NCBI RefSeq assembly: GCF_001043975.1
Contig: NZ_LABY01000034.1
Location: 1-42,861 of the forward strand
Reading direction: 5' to 3'
Length of the DNA stretch: 42,861 bases
Source of the DNA: Methylobacterium variabile
Lineage (GTDB): Bacteria; Pseudomonadota; Alphaproteobacteria; Rhizobiales; Beijerinckiaceae
The notes under the pieces were generated by a model that was not told where the DNA came from, ran no database searches, and worked only from the letters and a program-made list of their open reading frames with translations. Position 1 is the first letter of the stretch; each line of letters begins with the position of its first letter. Of the stretch, positions 28,108-35,685 are shown piece by piece. The translations under genes and the position numbers were made by a program.

Positions 28108-28637
28108 GCGACGAGGCGGCGCGCCTGCTCGCGGAGATCCACGCCGCCCGCGCCCTGGTGCGGGCCTCCGCCCCGAGCCACGGGCAGCGGGCGGCGACTC
28201 GCCCGGGCCATGCGGCGCTCTGGGCCCACGCCACCCGCGAGCCGGGCGCGCCCGTCGACCTCGCGGTGGTGCGGGCGATCCGCGACGATTCCGGGACGGC
28301 GCGGCGCTACCGGGCGCTCCTCGCCGGGCAGGCGGTCGCGCACGCCCCGCTCGCGGTCGCGGCCGCCGACGGGCAGGTCGCCTCGCGCCGCGTCGGGGCC
28401 TTCGCCCTCGCGATCCTGGCCGCGACCGAGGACGCGCCCCCGCTCCTGGTGCTCACGGGCGGCGAGGCACGGCCGCCGCGGCTCATCGAGGCGATGCTGG
28501 GCGACGAGACGGTGCGGCTCGGCCTGCCGCCCCCCGTCGACGGCGCGATCCTCGTCGCCCTCGACCCGGCGGTGCCGGAGGCGGTCCGGCTCGGGGCGAT
28601 GCTGGGGGACCCGGCCTGCGCGGTCTTCCTGCTGTGA
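28104..28637 (+). CDS. Cytoplasmic protein of unknown function
   Basis: The 177-residue protein starts at a GTG that overlaps the stop codon of the preceding gene. No signal peptide. A helical N-terminal half (RPGHAALWAHATREPGAPVDLAVVRAI..RYRALLAG) is reminiscent of degenerate anti-sigma-like domains lacking the zinc ligands. The second half is a run of short strands (LLVLTGG, AILVAL, ACAVFLL). No family is recognised. Confidence 0.65.
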   Translation: MSDEAARLLAEIHAARALVRASAPSHGQRAATRPGHAALWAHATREPGAPVDLAVVRAIRDDSGTARRYRALLAGQAVAHAPLAVAAADGQVASRRVGAFALAILAATEDAPPLLVLTGGEARPPRLIEAMLGDETVRLGLPPPVDGAILVALDPAVPEAVRLGAMLGDPACAVFLL

Positions 28638-28676
28638 CGGCCCGGTCAGTCACGCCGCCATGACCGGCATCGCGGC

Positions 28677-29804
28677 ATGAATCCGGCCCTGATCCTGAAT
28701 CCGGCCCTGATCCTGGTCGTGGTGCCGACGACGGGCGGGCCGCTGGTGCTGCGCAGCTTGAAGCCCCGCCCCGGCCTGCCGGCCTCCGCCGCCTTCGCGG
28801 CGGGCGACTACCGGCCCCTGCCCTGGTCGGGCGACTACGCGCGGCTCGCCGCCGCGGGCGGGCCGCTGTCGCGCCTGCCGGGCGGGGTCACGGGGCCCTA
28901 CGAGCTGCGCCTCGGCGGCTCGTTCGACGCCGGGCGCTCGTGGGAGGTGCCGGTCTGCCTCGCCCACGGCCTCGTCGCGCAGGGGCACGGGCTCACCGCC
29001 GAACCGGCCGAGGCCGACCTCGTCCTGTGGGCGACCGGCGCGGTCGACCTCGACCTCGCGATCCTGCCCGGCGACTACGCGCTCCTCGACAAGATCGAGC
29101 GCTCCCGCGCCCTGCTGGCCGCGGCGCCGCAGGCCGACCTCGCTGTCCTCCTGCCGGAGGGGCCCGAGGCGGCGGAGGCCGAGCGGGTCCTGCGCGCGCT
29201 CGGGCGGGCCCGCCTGCCCCGCATCCTGCCGGGCGCCAGCGTACCGGCGGCCCTCGCGGCCCTGGTGCGGCCCGCCCCCGCCCCGCGGCCGCGGCGGGGC
29301 CCGGCGATCCTCGTCGCGGCCCTCTGCGCGGGCCTCGCTGTCGCGGCGGCCGTCGTCGTCGCGCGTCGCCCAGCCCCGGAGCCGGACCGGCCGGTCGTCG
29401 CCGCTGCCGAGCCCCGGCCGGATCCGGCCCCGGCGCCCGCACCGGCGAGCGCCGCCGTGGTGGAGGAGCTCGCCGCCCCGGCGGGCTCGTCCTGCCGCCG
29501 CGTCGTCTTCGGGGCGGATCCGCCCCTGCGCCGCCCGGTCCCCGTCGAGGCGCCGGGCCGGTTGCGCGCGAGCCGCCTCGCGCCGGACCTCTGCGGTCTC
29601 GCGTTCCGCCCGGCGGAGCCAGGCACGCGGGTCGCGGTCGGTCCGGAGCTCGCCGCCGCGGCGCTGCCGCCGGCCCGGCTGCCCGACGGCGCGCAGGCCT
29701 ACTTCCTGCGCGAGAACGCCCGGCGGAACCTCGTCTACACGGTCCAGGCGACAGCGGAGGCGTCCGGCCCTGGCGATCAGCTCACTCACGCGCTGGTCCC
29801 GTGA
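28677..29804 (+). CDS. Membrane protein with Lon/S16-like N-terminal domain
   Basis: The 375-residue protein has a cytoplasmic part (1-205), one membrane helix (208-229) and a Pro/Ala-rich exported tail. Residues about 73-195 follow the order of the Lon (S16) proteolytic domain: a Ser in DAGRSWEVPVCLAHGLVAQG (Ser88), then ATGAVDLD, then ILPGDYALLDKIERSRALL with Lys139, then ADLAVLLPEGPEAA. The Ser-Lys spacing (51) is close to that of Lon (about 43). No AAA module is present. The first codons contain an 18-bp tandem duplication (NPALIL twice). A six-codon ORF at 28660-28680 overlaps the start by ATGA. The S16 assignment is my inference. Confidence 0.7.
   Translation: MNPALILNPALILVVVPTTGGPLVLRSLKPRPGLPASAAFAAGDYRPLPWSGDYARLAAAGGPLSRLPGGVTGPYELRLGGSFDAGRSWEVPVCLAHGLVAQGHGLTAEPAEADLVLWATGAVDLDLAILPGDYALLDKIERSRALLAAAPQADLAVLLPEGPEAAEAERVLRALGRARLPRILPGASVPAALAALVRPAPAPRPRRGPAILVAALCAGLAVAAAVVVARRPAPEPDRPVVAAAEPRPDPAPAPAPASAAVVEELAAPAGSSCRRVVFGADPPLRRPVPVEAPGRLRASRLAPDLCGLAFRPAEPGTRVAVGPELAAAALPPARLPDGAQAYFLRENARRNLVYTVQATAEASGPGDQLTHALVP
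28680..28715 (+). repeat. Perfect 18-bp tandem duplication within the coding start
   Basis: Two adjacent identical copies of AATCCGGCCCTGATCCTG encode NPALIL twice at residues 2-13 of the membrane protein. The length is a multiple of three, so the frame is kept. Confidence 0.95.
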
Positions 29805-29888
29805 GTATTTCGGCGCCGTCCGGGATCGACTTCCTTTGACGCAGCGCCCGACACCCGGCATAAAGCCGCCGCCGAGAGGAGAACAGCG

Positions 29889-30908
29889 ATGGCCACAAGC
29901 CACCGGATACGCCGCTCGACCAAAAGGGGGACCTTGACTGGAACGACGACTTGGGGCGCAGCCGCCCTGCTCTTGACGCTCCTTGCGGCTGGCGCCGCGC
30001 GGGCGCAGAGCGTCGGGTTCGATCCCGCGGATTACGGACGGGCGCAGCTGCCGCTGCGTCAGACGACCGGCGACGCGGCGGCCTATGTCGACCGCAACAA
30101 GGGCGCGTTCGAGCCGATCGCCGAGCTCGATCCCAAGGACGGCCTCGCGGCGCTGGCCCGGCCGGTCGGCCGGGTCGACATCGTGCTCAGGAACGCCCGC
30201 ACCGGCCAGATGGTCGGCGCCTCCTGCACCGGGGCGCTCCTGCCCGGCGACTACGTGCTGACCAACCACCATTGCCTGCCGCAATCGGGTGACCTGACCC
30301 CGGTCAAGGCCTCGATCCTGATGGATTACCTGACCCTCGACGGGCAGGACTCGCGGCGGTTCGACGTCGACCCGAAGCCGGTCGAGTTTGACGCGCGCCT
30401 CGACTACGCGCTGGCCCGCGCCGCCGGCAACCCGACCGCGACCTACGGCACCGCCCGCCTCTCGGGCGAGACTGTTCCGGGCAACCGCTCGATGCTCGTC
30501 ATTCACCACCCGCTCGGCCGGCCGAAGGTGATGAGCCGCTTCCGCTGCTTCGCCCTCAAGGAGCAGGGCGAGGGGCCGGACCTGCGCCACCGCTGCGACA
30601 CGCTCGGCGGCTCCTCCGGCTCGCTGATGTACGACGCCTCGGTCGCGGGCGTCGCGCTCCACAAGGAGGGCGGCCTCGACCCGAAGGACCCGTCGAGCTT
30701 CAACAGCGCGACGCGCCTCGCGGCGATCCTGGGCAAGAGCCGCGTCCTCGCCGAGATCGCCGCGCGCCAGGGCCCGCCGGCCGCCGCGGCCGCGGCATCC
30801 GCGCCACCGGCCCCCGCGCCGAAGCCCGCCGCGGCGCCCGCCGCCGCGCCGCCAGCCGACGGCCCCCTCGATCCGGGCCGGATGAACGCGATCCTGCGCG
30901 GGCGCTGA
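29889..30908 (+). CDS. Exported trypsin-like serine protease (S1 family)
   Basis: The 339-residue protein has a signal segment (about 21-39, cleavage near AARAQ). The double beta-barrel protease domain shows the complete triad: His128 in VLTNHHC, Asp172 in RLDYALAR and Ser243 in GGSSGS, with likely disulfide cysteines 113 and 129 around the His loop. The C-terminal 60 residues are a Pro/Ala-rich tail without PDZ domain. GAGGAG precedes the ATG at 29889. It is the second evident protease of the cluster after the caspase-like protein. Confidence 0.9.
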   Translation: MATSHRIRRSTKRGTLTGTTTWGAAALLLTLLAAGAARAQSVGFDPADYGRAQLPLRQTTGDAAAYVDRNKGAFEPIAELDPKDGLAALARPVGRVDIVLRNARTGQMVGASCTGALLPGDYVLTNHHCLPQSGDLTPVKASILMDYLTLDGQDSRRFDVDPKPVEFDARLDYALARAAGNPTATYGTARLSGETVPGNRSMLVIHHPLGRPKVMSRFRCFALKEQGEGPDLRHRCDTLGGSSGSLMYDASVAGVALHKEGGLDPKDPSSFNSATRLAAILGKSRVLAEIAARQGPPAAAAAASAPPAPAPKPAAAPAAAPPADGPLDPGRMNAILRGR

Positions 30909-31031
30909 TCCCGTCGGCAAGAAGAACCCGCGAAAAAAAGAATCCGGCGGAGCGGCGAAAGTCGCTCTGGAGCGTCCATGGACGGGGTGTGAGGGGCCGG
31001 AGCAAGGCCCGCGAAGCGAGGAGAGCGGATC

Positions 31032-31874
31032 ATGCGGATCGACGACGCGCCCGCGCGGCTGCCGGCTGCCGGTGAGGAGACGGCCCTGCGCCGGACGGTC
31101 AGGCGGCGCCTCGGCCGCTCCTGCCTCGCCCTGGCGCTGGGCCTCGTCGTCGCCCTCGGCGGCGCGGCGCGGGCCAACCCGCTGACCGAGGCGCCGGGCG
31201 TCCGCCCGGCCCAGGATGCAACGGACAGGGCGGCGGGCGAGGCCGGCCGGCAGGCGGAGGCCGACGCGCGCAACCCCTCGGCGACCGCGATCATCCGGTC
31301 CCTCGCGCCCTTCGCCGACGGCAATCCCGGCGTCCCGGCGCGGGCCGTCGCGCCCGACGACGGCGGGCCGGCCCTGCGGGTCGATCCGGCCCGCACGGTC
31401 GATCTCACGGTGTTCTTCGCCTACGACAGCGCCCGCCTGACCCCGGAGGCGCGCATCCAGCTCGAGCCGCTGGGGCAGGCGCTCGCCTCCCGCGACCTCG
31501 CCGGCCACGGCTTCCTCATCGCCGGCCACACCGACGCGGCGGGCTCCCCCGCCCACAACCGGCGCCTGTCCCTCGCCCGGGCCCGGGCGGTGCGGGCGCA
31601 CCTCGTCGAGACCTACGGCATCGCGCCGGAGCGGCTGCGCGTGCACGGCTGGGGCCCGAGCCGGCCGAAGGACCCGGCCGCGCCGCTGTCGCGGGTCAAC
31701 CGCCGGGTCGAGGTGAGCCTGATCGCGCCCGCCCGCCACGGGGCGCTCCGCTTCGTCATGCCAGCGGCCGAGACCGCCTGCGCCGGCCCACCATTCGCCG
31801 ACCCGCGCCTGCGGGTCGCCCTCGACCTCGACGATTTCGCCGCGGCGCCGACGCCGCTCCCCTGCTCCGAGTGA
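31032..31874 (+). CDS. OmpA-family peptidoglycan-associating protein
   Basis: The 280-residue protein has a signal segment (about 28-48) after a long basic N-terminus. The OmpA C-terminal domain (about 122-232) has TVDLTVFFAYDSARLTPEA, IAGHTDAAGSPAHNRRLSLARARAV and LSRVNRRVEVSLI, with the Asp and Arg that grip diaminopimelate. No N-terminal beta-barrel is present, so it is probably periplasmic or lipid-free and anchors a complex to the cell wall. A further 45 residues with two cysteines follow the domain. GAGGAG precedes the ATG. Confidence 0.88.
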   Translation: MRIDDAPARLPAAGEETALRRTVRRRLGRSCLALALGLVVALGGAARANPLTEAPGVRPAQDATDRAAGEAGRQAEADARNPSATAIIRSLAPFADGNPGVPARAVAPDDGGPALRVDPARTVDLTVFFAYDSARLTPEARIQLEPLGQALASRDLAGHGFLIAGHTDAAGSPAHNRRLSLARARAVRAHLVETYGIAPERLRVHGWGPSRPKDPAAPLSRVNRRVEVSLIAPARHGALRFVMPAAETACAGPPFADPRLRVALDLDDFAAAPTPLPCSE

Positions 31875-31897
31875 TCCGATCCCTCAAGGAGACAACG

Positions 31898-32857
31898 ATG
31901 CTGCCCTCTCGTGCCGCCGCGCGCCGCGCCGCCCTCGCCACGCTCTCGCTCGGCCTCGCGCTCCTCGGGAGCGCCGCCCCGGCCCTGGCGCAGCCCAAGC
32001 CCACCATCGTGGTGATGGGCGAGGATTCCGACGAGGATTCGGTGCCCCGCGGCAACCGCATCTTCCAGCGGGTGATCGCCGAACTCTCCGAGACGATGAA
32101 CCTGCGCGGCTACAACGTCTACGACGAGACGGCCGTGGCGATGGGCTTCACCCAGGCCAACCGGGTGCGCCGGCGGGACGCCGAGCTGATCGAGGTCGCC
32201 CGCGCGGTGCAGAACCCGCCCCTCGACGTGGTGGCGGTGTTCCAGATCTACGCCTCGGCCTCCAAGTCGGCCTACTCGGACATCGTGCGGCCGGAGGTGC
32301 GCATCCCGGGCCGGCTCCTCAACGTGCGCACCGGCCAGTCTCTCGGCTCGTTCGAGGTCGCCGGGGTGCAGCTGCCGCCCCTGCCGCAGGCCTGCGACCG
32401 CGAGTGCCTGCTGGAGCGGGTCGGCGCCGAGGCGAAGGTGATCGCCGGCGACGTCGCGGCGGCGCTGACGGCGAAGCTCGACGGGGTCATCGCGCCGCGC
32501 CGCGGCTCCGAGCCCGGCGCGGCGGCCGCCCCCGGCCCCGCGCCGTCGGGTGCGGTCGCGGCGGCGCCCGGGGCCGAGGCCTGCGGCGGGCTGCCGACGG
32601 CCTACGTGGTGCGGCTCAACGGCTTCTCGGCCCAGGAAGTCCAGGCGGCGGAGGAGTACATGGCGGCGTTCCGCTGCTACGAGCACCACCGCCCGGTGCG
32701 CGCCGGCGGCTCCGCCGCCGAGTACTGGTACGAGACCCGCTCCGATTCCGCCCGGCTCGGCCGCAACCTCCGCCTGATGCTCGAGCACATGAGCGCGCCG
32801 GGCCAGGTCCAGTTCTCCGGCAACACCTTCGTGATCAGCCGCGTCGCGACGCGCTGA
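31898..32857 (+). CDS. Exported protein with CsgG/LpoB-like pattern
   Basis: The 319-residue protein has a signal peptide (cleavage near APALAQ). Residues 33-195 show the order IVVMGEDS, RVIAELSETMNLRGYNVYDE, ARAVQNPPLDVVAVFQIYA and RLLNVRTGQSLGSFEV, as in CsgG/LpoB-type folds of envelope proteins. A Pro/Ala linker leads to a second domain (about 228-319) with YVVRLNGFSAQEVQAAEEYM and a WYETRSDSARLGRNL segment. AAGGAG lies 8 nt upstream of the ATG. The fold guess is inference and function is unknown. Confidence 0.7.
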   Translation: MLPSRAAARRAALATLSLGLALLGSAAPALAQPKPTIVVMGEDSDEDSVPRGNRIFQRVIAELSETMNLRGYNVYDETAVAMGFTQANRVRRRDAELIEVARAVQNPPLDVVAVFQIYASASKSAYSDIVRPEVRIPGRLLNVRTGQSLGSFEVAGVQLPPLPQACDRECLLERVGAEAKVIAGDVAAALTAKLDGVIAPRRGSEPGAAAAPGPAPSGAVAAAPGAEACGGLPTAYVVRLNGFSAQEVQAAEEYMAAFRCYEHHRPVRAGGSAAEYWYETRSDSARLGRNLRLMLEHMSAPGQVQFSGNTFVISRVATR

Positions 32858-32903
32858 GCATCCCGGCCGTCCACCCGGCATCATCATCGGAGAGGCAATC
32901 CTC

Positions 32904-33911
32904 ATGACGGATCGCGACCCGCCGTCCGGTCTCCACGCTCGTCTCGCCCGGAGCTGGCCGGTGCTGCGCCGCCTGCTCGCGGGGTTCGTCGCCGCGCCGC
33001 TGGCGCTGCCGGCCCTCGTTTCTGCGGCCTTCCCCGAGCCGGTCTTCCCGCCCGCGAGCGCCCTCGGCCTCGCGCCGCCCGCCGGCATGACGGTGTCGAA
33101 CAGCTTCGCCGGGTTCGAGCACAAGTCCGGCGCCTCGATCCTCCTGGTCGAGATGCCGCCGGAGGCCTGGGACCAGATCAACGGCCGGTTCACCCCCGAG
33201 GCGCTGGCGCCGACCGGCTTTGCCGTGAAGGGCGGCCGCGAGGCGCTCGCGGCGGCGGGCGGCGAGGGCTTCGTCCTGCGCGGCACGCAAGGGGCCAACG
33301 GCCAGACCTACGCCAAGTGGGTCGCGGTGGTGCGGGGCAGCGCCGGCACTGGGCTCGTGACCGTGCAGGTGCCCGAGGCCGCGGCCCGGCAGGTGCCGGC
33401 GCCAGTCGTCGAGGCGGCCCTGCGCAGCATCGCGTTCCGGACCAAGGCGAGCCTCTCCGAGCAGATCGGCGCCCTGCCCTACACGGTCGGCGACATGGCG
33501 GGCTACCGGCTGCTGGCGGTGTTCGCCGGCAATGGGCTGCTCCTGACCGAGGGGCCGAAGGACGTCGATCCCGCGCGCGAGCAGCCGGTGGTGATCGTCG
33601 CGCCCTCCCTCGGGCAGGCGCCGATGCAGGCGGGGACGGAGGTCGCGGTCGCCCGCCGGCTGTTCACGACCCAGAAGGACCTGAGCGACGTCGCGATCAC
33701 CGACGAGGCCCGCACCACCCGCGGCGACGCCGTCGTGGTGCGGCTGCGCGGCACCGGCACCGACACGAGGAACGGCCGCGCCCTGGGCCTGACCCAGACG
33801 ATGGTGTTCGACGGCGCGCGCTACCTGCGGGTGGTCGGCTTCGCCGACGCGACCCGGACCGACGCGCTGGCCCGGGCCGAGCGGGTGGCCGCCTCGGTCG
33901 CGCTGCGCTGA
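32904..33911 (+). CDS. Exported or membrane-anchored protein of unknown function
   Basis: The 335-residue protein has a basic N-terminus and one hydrophobic stretch (about 24-43) that can be a signal or anchor. The mature part is mostly beta-strand: two similar halves each ending in a strand-helix segment (VVEAALRSIAFRTK near 180 and ARAERVAASVALR at the C-terminus), suggesting an internal duplication. This pattern (SILLVEMPPEA, VTVQVPEAAARQV) occurs in alphaproteobacterial proteins of unknown role. AGAGG lies upstream of the ATG. Confidence 0.7.
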   Translation: MTDRDPPSGLHARLARSWPVLRRLLAGFVAAPLALPALVSAAFPEPVFPPASALGLAPPAGMTVSNSFAGFEHKSGASILLVEMPPEAWDQINGRFTPEALAPTGFAVKGGREALAAAGGEGFVLRGTQGANGQTYAKWVAVVRGSAGTGLVTVQVPEAAARQVPAPVVEAALRSIAFRTKASLSEQIGALPYTVGDMAGYRLLAVFAGNGLLLTEGPKDVDPAREQPVVIVAPSLGQAPMQAGTEVAVARRLFTTQKDLSDVAITDEARTTRGDAVVVRLRGTGTDTRNGRALGLTQTMVFDGARYLRVVGFADATRTDALARAERVAASVALR

Positions 33912-33926
33912 GGGCGGAGGCGACCC

Positions 33927-34361
33927 ATGGCCCGTGCAGCCGCCCCGATCGCCGCCGCGCTCCTCGGCCTCGCCGTCGCGGGTGGTCCGGCCTCGGCTGC
34001 GCCGGCCGGGCTCATCGACATCGAGGATCGGGCGCCGCAATGCGCGAAGTCCGGCGACCGGGTCCTGTGCCTGTCCGACCTCTCGGTCCACAGCGCCGCG
34101 CGGGTCCGCGCGGCGCTCAGGAAGGCGCGGGCGGCCCTGGCGGCCAGCCGCACGATCCCCGACGCCGACCGCGCGGCGGCGCTCGACATCCTGACGCGGA
34201 CCCAGAAGGCGTGGCGCGCCTACGTGCGGCTGCGCTGCGAGGGCGAGGTGCCGGTGACCTTCACCGGTGGGACGGGCCGCAACCCGGCCGTCCTGACCTG
34301 CCTGCGCATCCACGACGAGCGGCGGACCGCCGAGCTCCTGGACATCGCGGGGATGAGCTGA
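33927..34361 (+). CDS. Small exported protein with LprI/DUF1311-like pattern
   Basis: The 144-residue protein has a signal peptide (cleavage near PASAAP). Four cysteines are present. The helical tail TRTQKAWRAYVRLRCEGEVPV followed by LTCLRIHDERRTAELLDI matches the lysozyme-inhibitor LprI N-terminal pattern (W..Y....C, then C and R...L). If correct it would be a periplasmic inhibitor or scaffold. It follows the previous gene by 15 nt. Confidence 0.7.
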   Translation: MARAAAPIAAALLGLAVAGGPASAAPAGLIDIEDRAPQCAKSGDRVLCLSDLSVHSAARVRAALRKARAALAASRTIPDADRAAALDILTRTQKAWRAYVRLRCEGEVPVTFTGGTGRNPAVLTCLRIHDERRTAELLDIAGMS

Positions 34362-34452
34362 CCGGCCGGCGGCCGGGATCCGCTCGGGACGAGACGCGCA
34401 GGACCCGCCCGCCGCGACCCGGCCGGGCGGAAGCAAAGCCCGGAGATGCACC

Positions 34453-34734
34453 ATGAGACTGGCCCTCACCCTCGTTTTCGCCGCCACGTCGGCGGCCTGG
34501 GCCGGACCGTCCGGCGAGGCGCCGGGTCTGCTGCGGGACTGGGCCGCCCTCAACAGCGCCTGCCGGGGTGGCCGCGGCGACGACCCGGCCACGCTCGAGG
34601 CCTGCGCCCGGCGCGACGCCCTCGACCGGCGGCTCACCGCGGCGGGGTGGTGCTACGGCCGGCCCGGCGATGCCGGCTACCAGCGGACCTGGCGCTCCTG
34701 CGCCGAGGCCGGGCGGTTGGGAGCCAGGGAATGA
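34453..34734 (+). CDS. Small exported protein of unknown function
   Basis: The 93-residue protein has a short signal peptide (MRLALTLVFAATSAAWA). The mature part has four cysteines (SACRGG, EACARRD, GWCYGRP, RSCAEAG) and the pattern RRDALDRRLTAAGWCYG common in small uncharacterised alphaproteobacterial periplasmic proteins. Its stop overlaps the next start (ATGA). Confidence 0.7.
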   Translation: MRLALTLVFAATSAAWAGPSGEAPGLLRDWAALNSACRGGRGDDPATLEACARRDALDRRLTAAGWCYGRPGDAGYQRTWRSCAEAGRLGARE

Positions 34735-35057
34735 GCCCGTGGATGAGCCCGCGGCGGCCGCGCCCTGCGCCGTGGCGGAGATGGGACAGGCGCATGGTCC
34801 TCCTCGGCCTGCTGATCGTCTGGATGCCGGCGATCCTGCTCGCCCTCTCGCTGATCGTCACCCGCCTGACGGGGTGCCAGGTCAACGAGGCCCGGGCCCA
34901 TCCCTGCCGGATCGCCGGCATCGACATCGGCGGCACGCTCTACACGATGATGGTGATGGGCTGGCTGGTCATCCCGCTGCTGCCGTTCATGGCCCTGTCG
35001 CTGATCGGCGGCGCCGTCGCCGGCGTGCTGGCGCTCTTCGGGGTGCGGCGGCGGTGA
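34731..35057 (+). CDS. Small two-helix inner-membrane protein
   Basis: The 108-residue protein has a basic N-terminus and two long hydrophobic segments (about 22-44 and 72-103). The loop between them holds two cysteines (GCQVNEARAHPCRIAG). Positive-inside rule places the loop in the periplasm, and the C-terminus is basic (GVRRR). It is coupled to both neighbours by ATGA and GTGA overlaps. Function unknown. Confidence 0.72.
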   Translation: MSPWMSPRRPRPAPWRRWDRRMVLLGLLIVWMPAILLALSLIVTRLTGCQVNEARAHPCRIAGIDIGGTLYTMMVMGWLVIPLLPFMALSLIGGAVAGVLALFGVRRR

Positions 35058-35644
35058 GCCGGCTCCTCGCCCCTGCCCTGGCTTTGATGCTCGCCGCGGC
35101 GCCCGTCGCGGGCGGCGCGCGGGCCGCCGGCCTCGTCGCCGAGCGCGCCTTCCCGCCGGCGGGCGCCTGCTACGCGCGCCGCTACGACGCGGCTCATCTC
35201 GCCCGCCACCCGGGCCAGGTCGTGACCGGCCTTCACCTCTGGGGCTCGTCGCGCGACCTGATCGGGCTTCGCGCCGCCTCCGGCCAGGTCGATCCCGAGC
35301 TCACGCTGACGCTGCGCGTCGACTTTTCCGACGGCGCGAGCGCTCAGGGCAAGGTCGGCTGCGCGGAGGTGAAGGGCCGGATCCGCCGCTGCGGGCGCGA
35401 GGCGAGCTGCTCCGGCGGCTTCGCGGTCGAGGCCCTGCCCGACGGCCGCCTCGAGATCGTCAACGACGACGCGGCCTCACGGGAGCCGGGCTCCGTGGCC
35501 GCCCGCCCGGGCTTCAGCCCGGACGCCGCCTGCCCGCCCGCCGGCCGGGCCGGGCGCTTCGTTCCGCCTGACGCGCAGAACCGCGTCTTCCGGCTGGAGC
35601 GGCTGCCGCTCGCGGCCTGCACCGAACCGGGGCCGGGCCGCTGA
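35054..35644 (+). CDS. Exported protein of unknown function
   Basis: The 196-residue protein starts at a GTG overlapping the preceding stop codon. Signal peptide at about 1-24. The mature part is beta-rich with cysteines at GACYARR, VGCAEVKGRIRRCGREASCSGG, DAACPPAG and LAACTEP, suggesting several disulfides. No family recognised. Confidence 0.7.
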   Translation: MSRLLAPALALMLAAAPVAGGARAAGLVAERAFPPAGACYARRYDAAHLARHPGQVVTGLHLWGSSRDLIGLRAASGQVDPELTLTLRVDFSDGASAQGKVGCAEVKGRIRRCGREASCSGGFAVEALPDGRLEIVNDDAASREPGSVAARPGFSPDAACPPAGRAGRFVPPDAQNRVFRLERLPLAACTEPGPGR

Positions 35645-35685
35645 CCGGCCACCCCCTCCCCCGTCTCCCGAGCGCGGAGCGCACC

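Noticed and set aside
28650..31739. 1029-codon minus-strand frame opposite the protease cluster
   Set aside because: Covers three well-supported plus-strand genes including an S1 protease with complete triad; composition is typical of antisense GC-rich frames.
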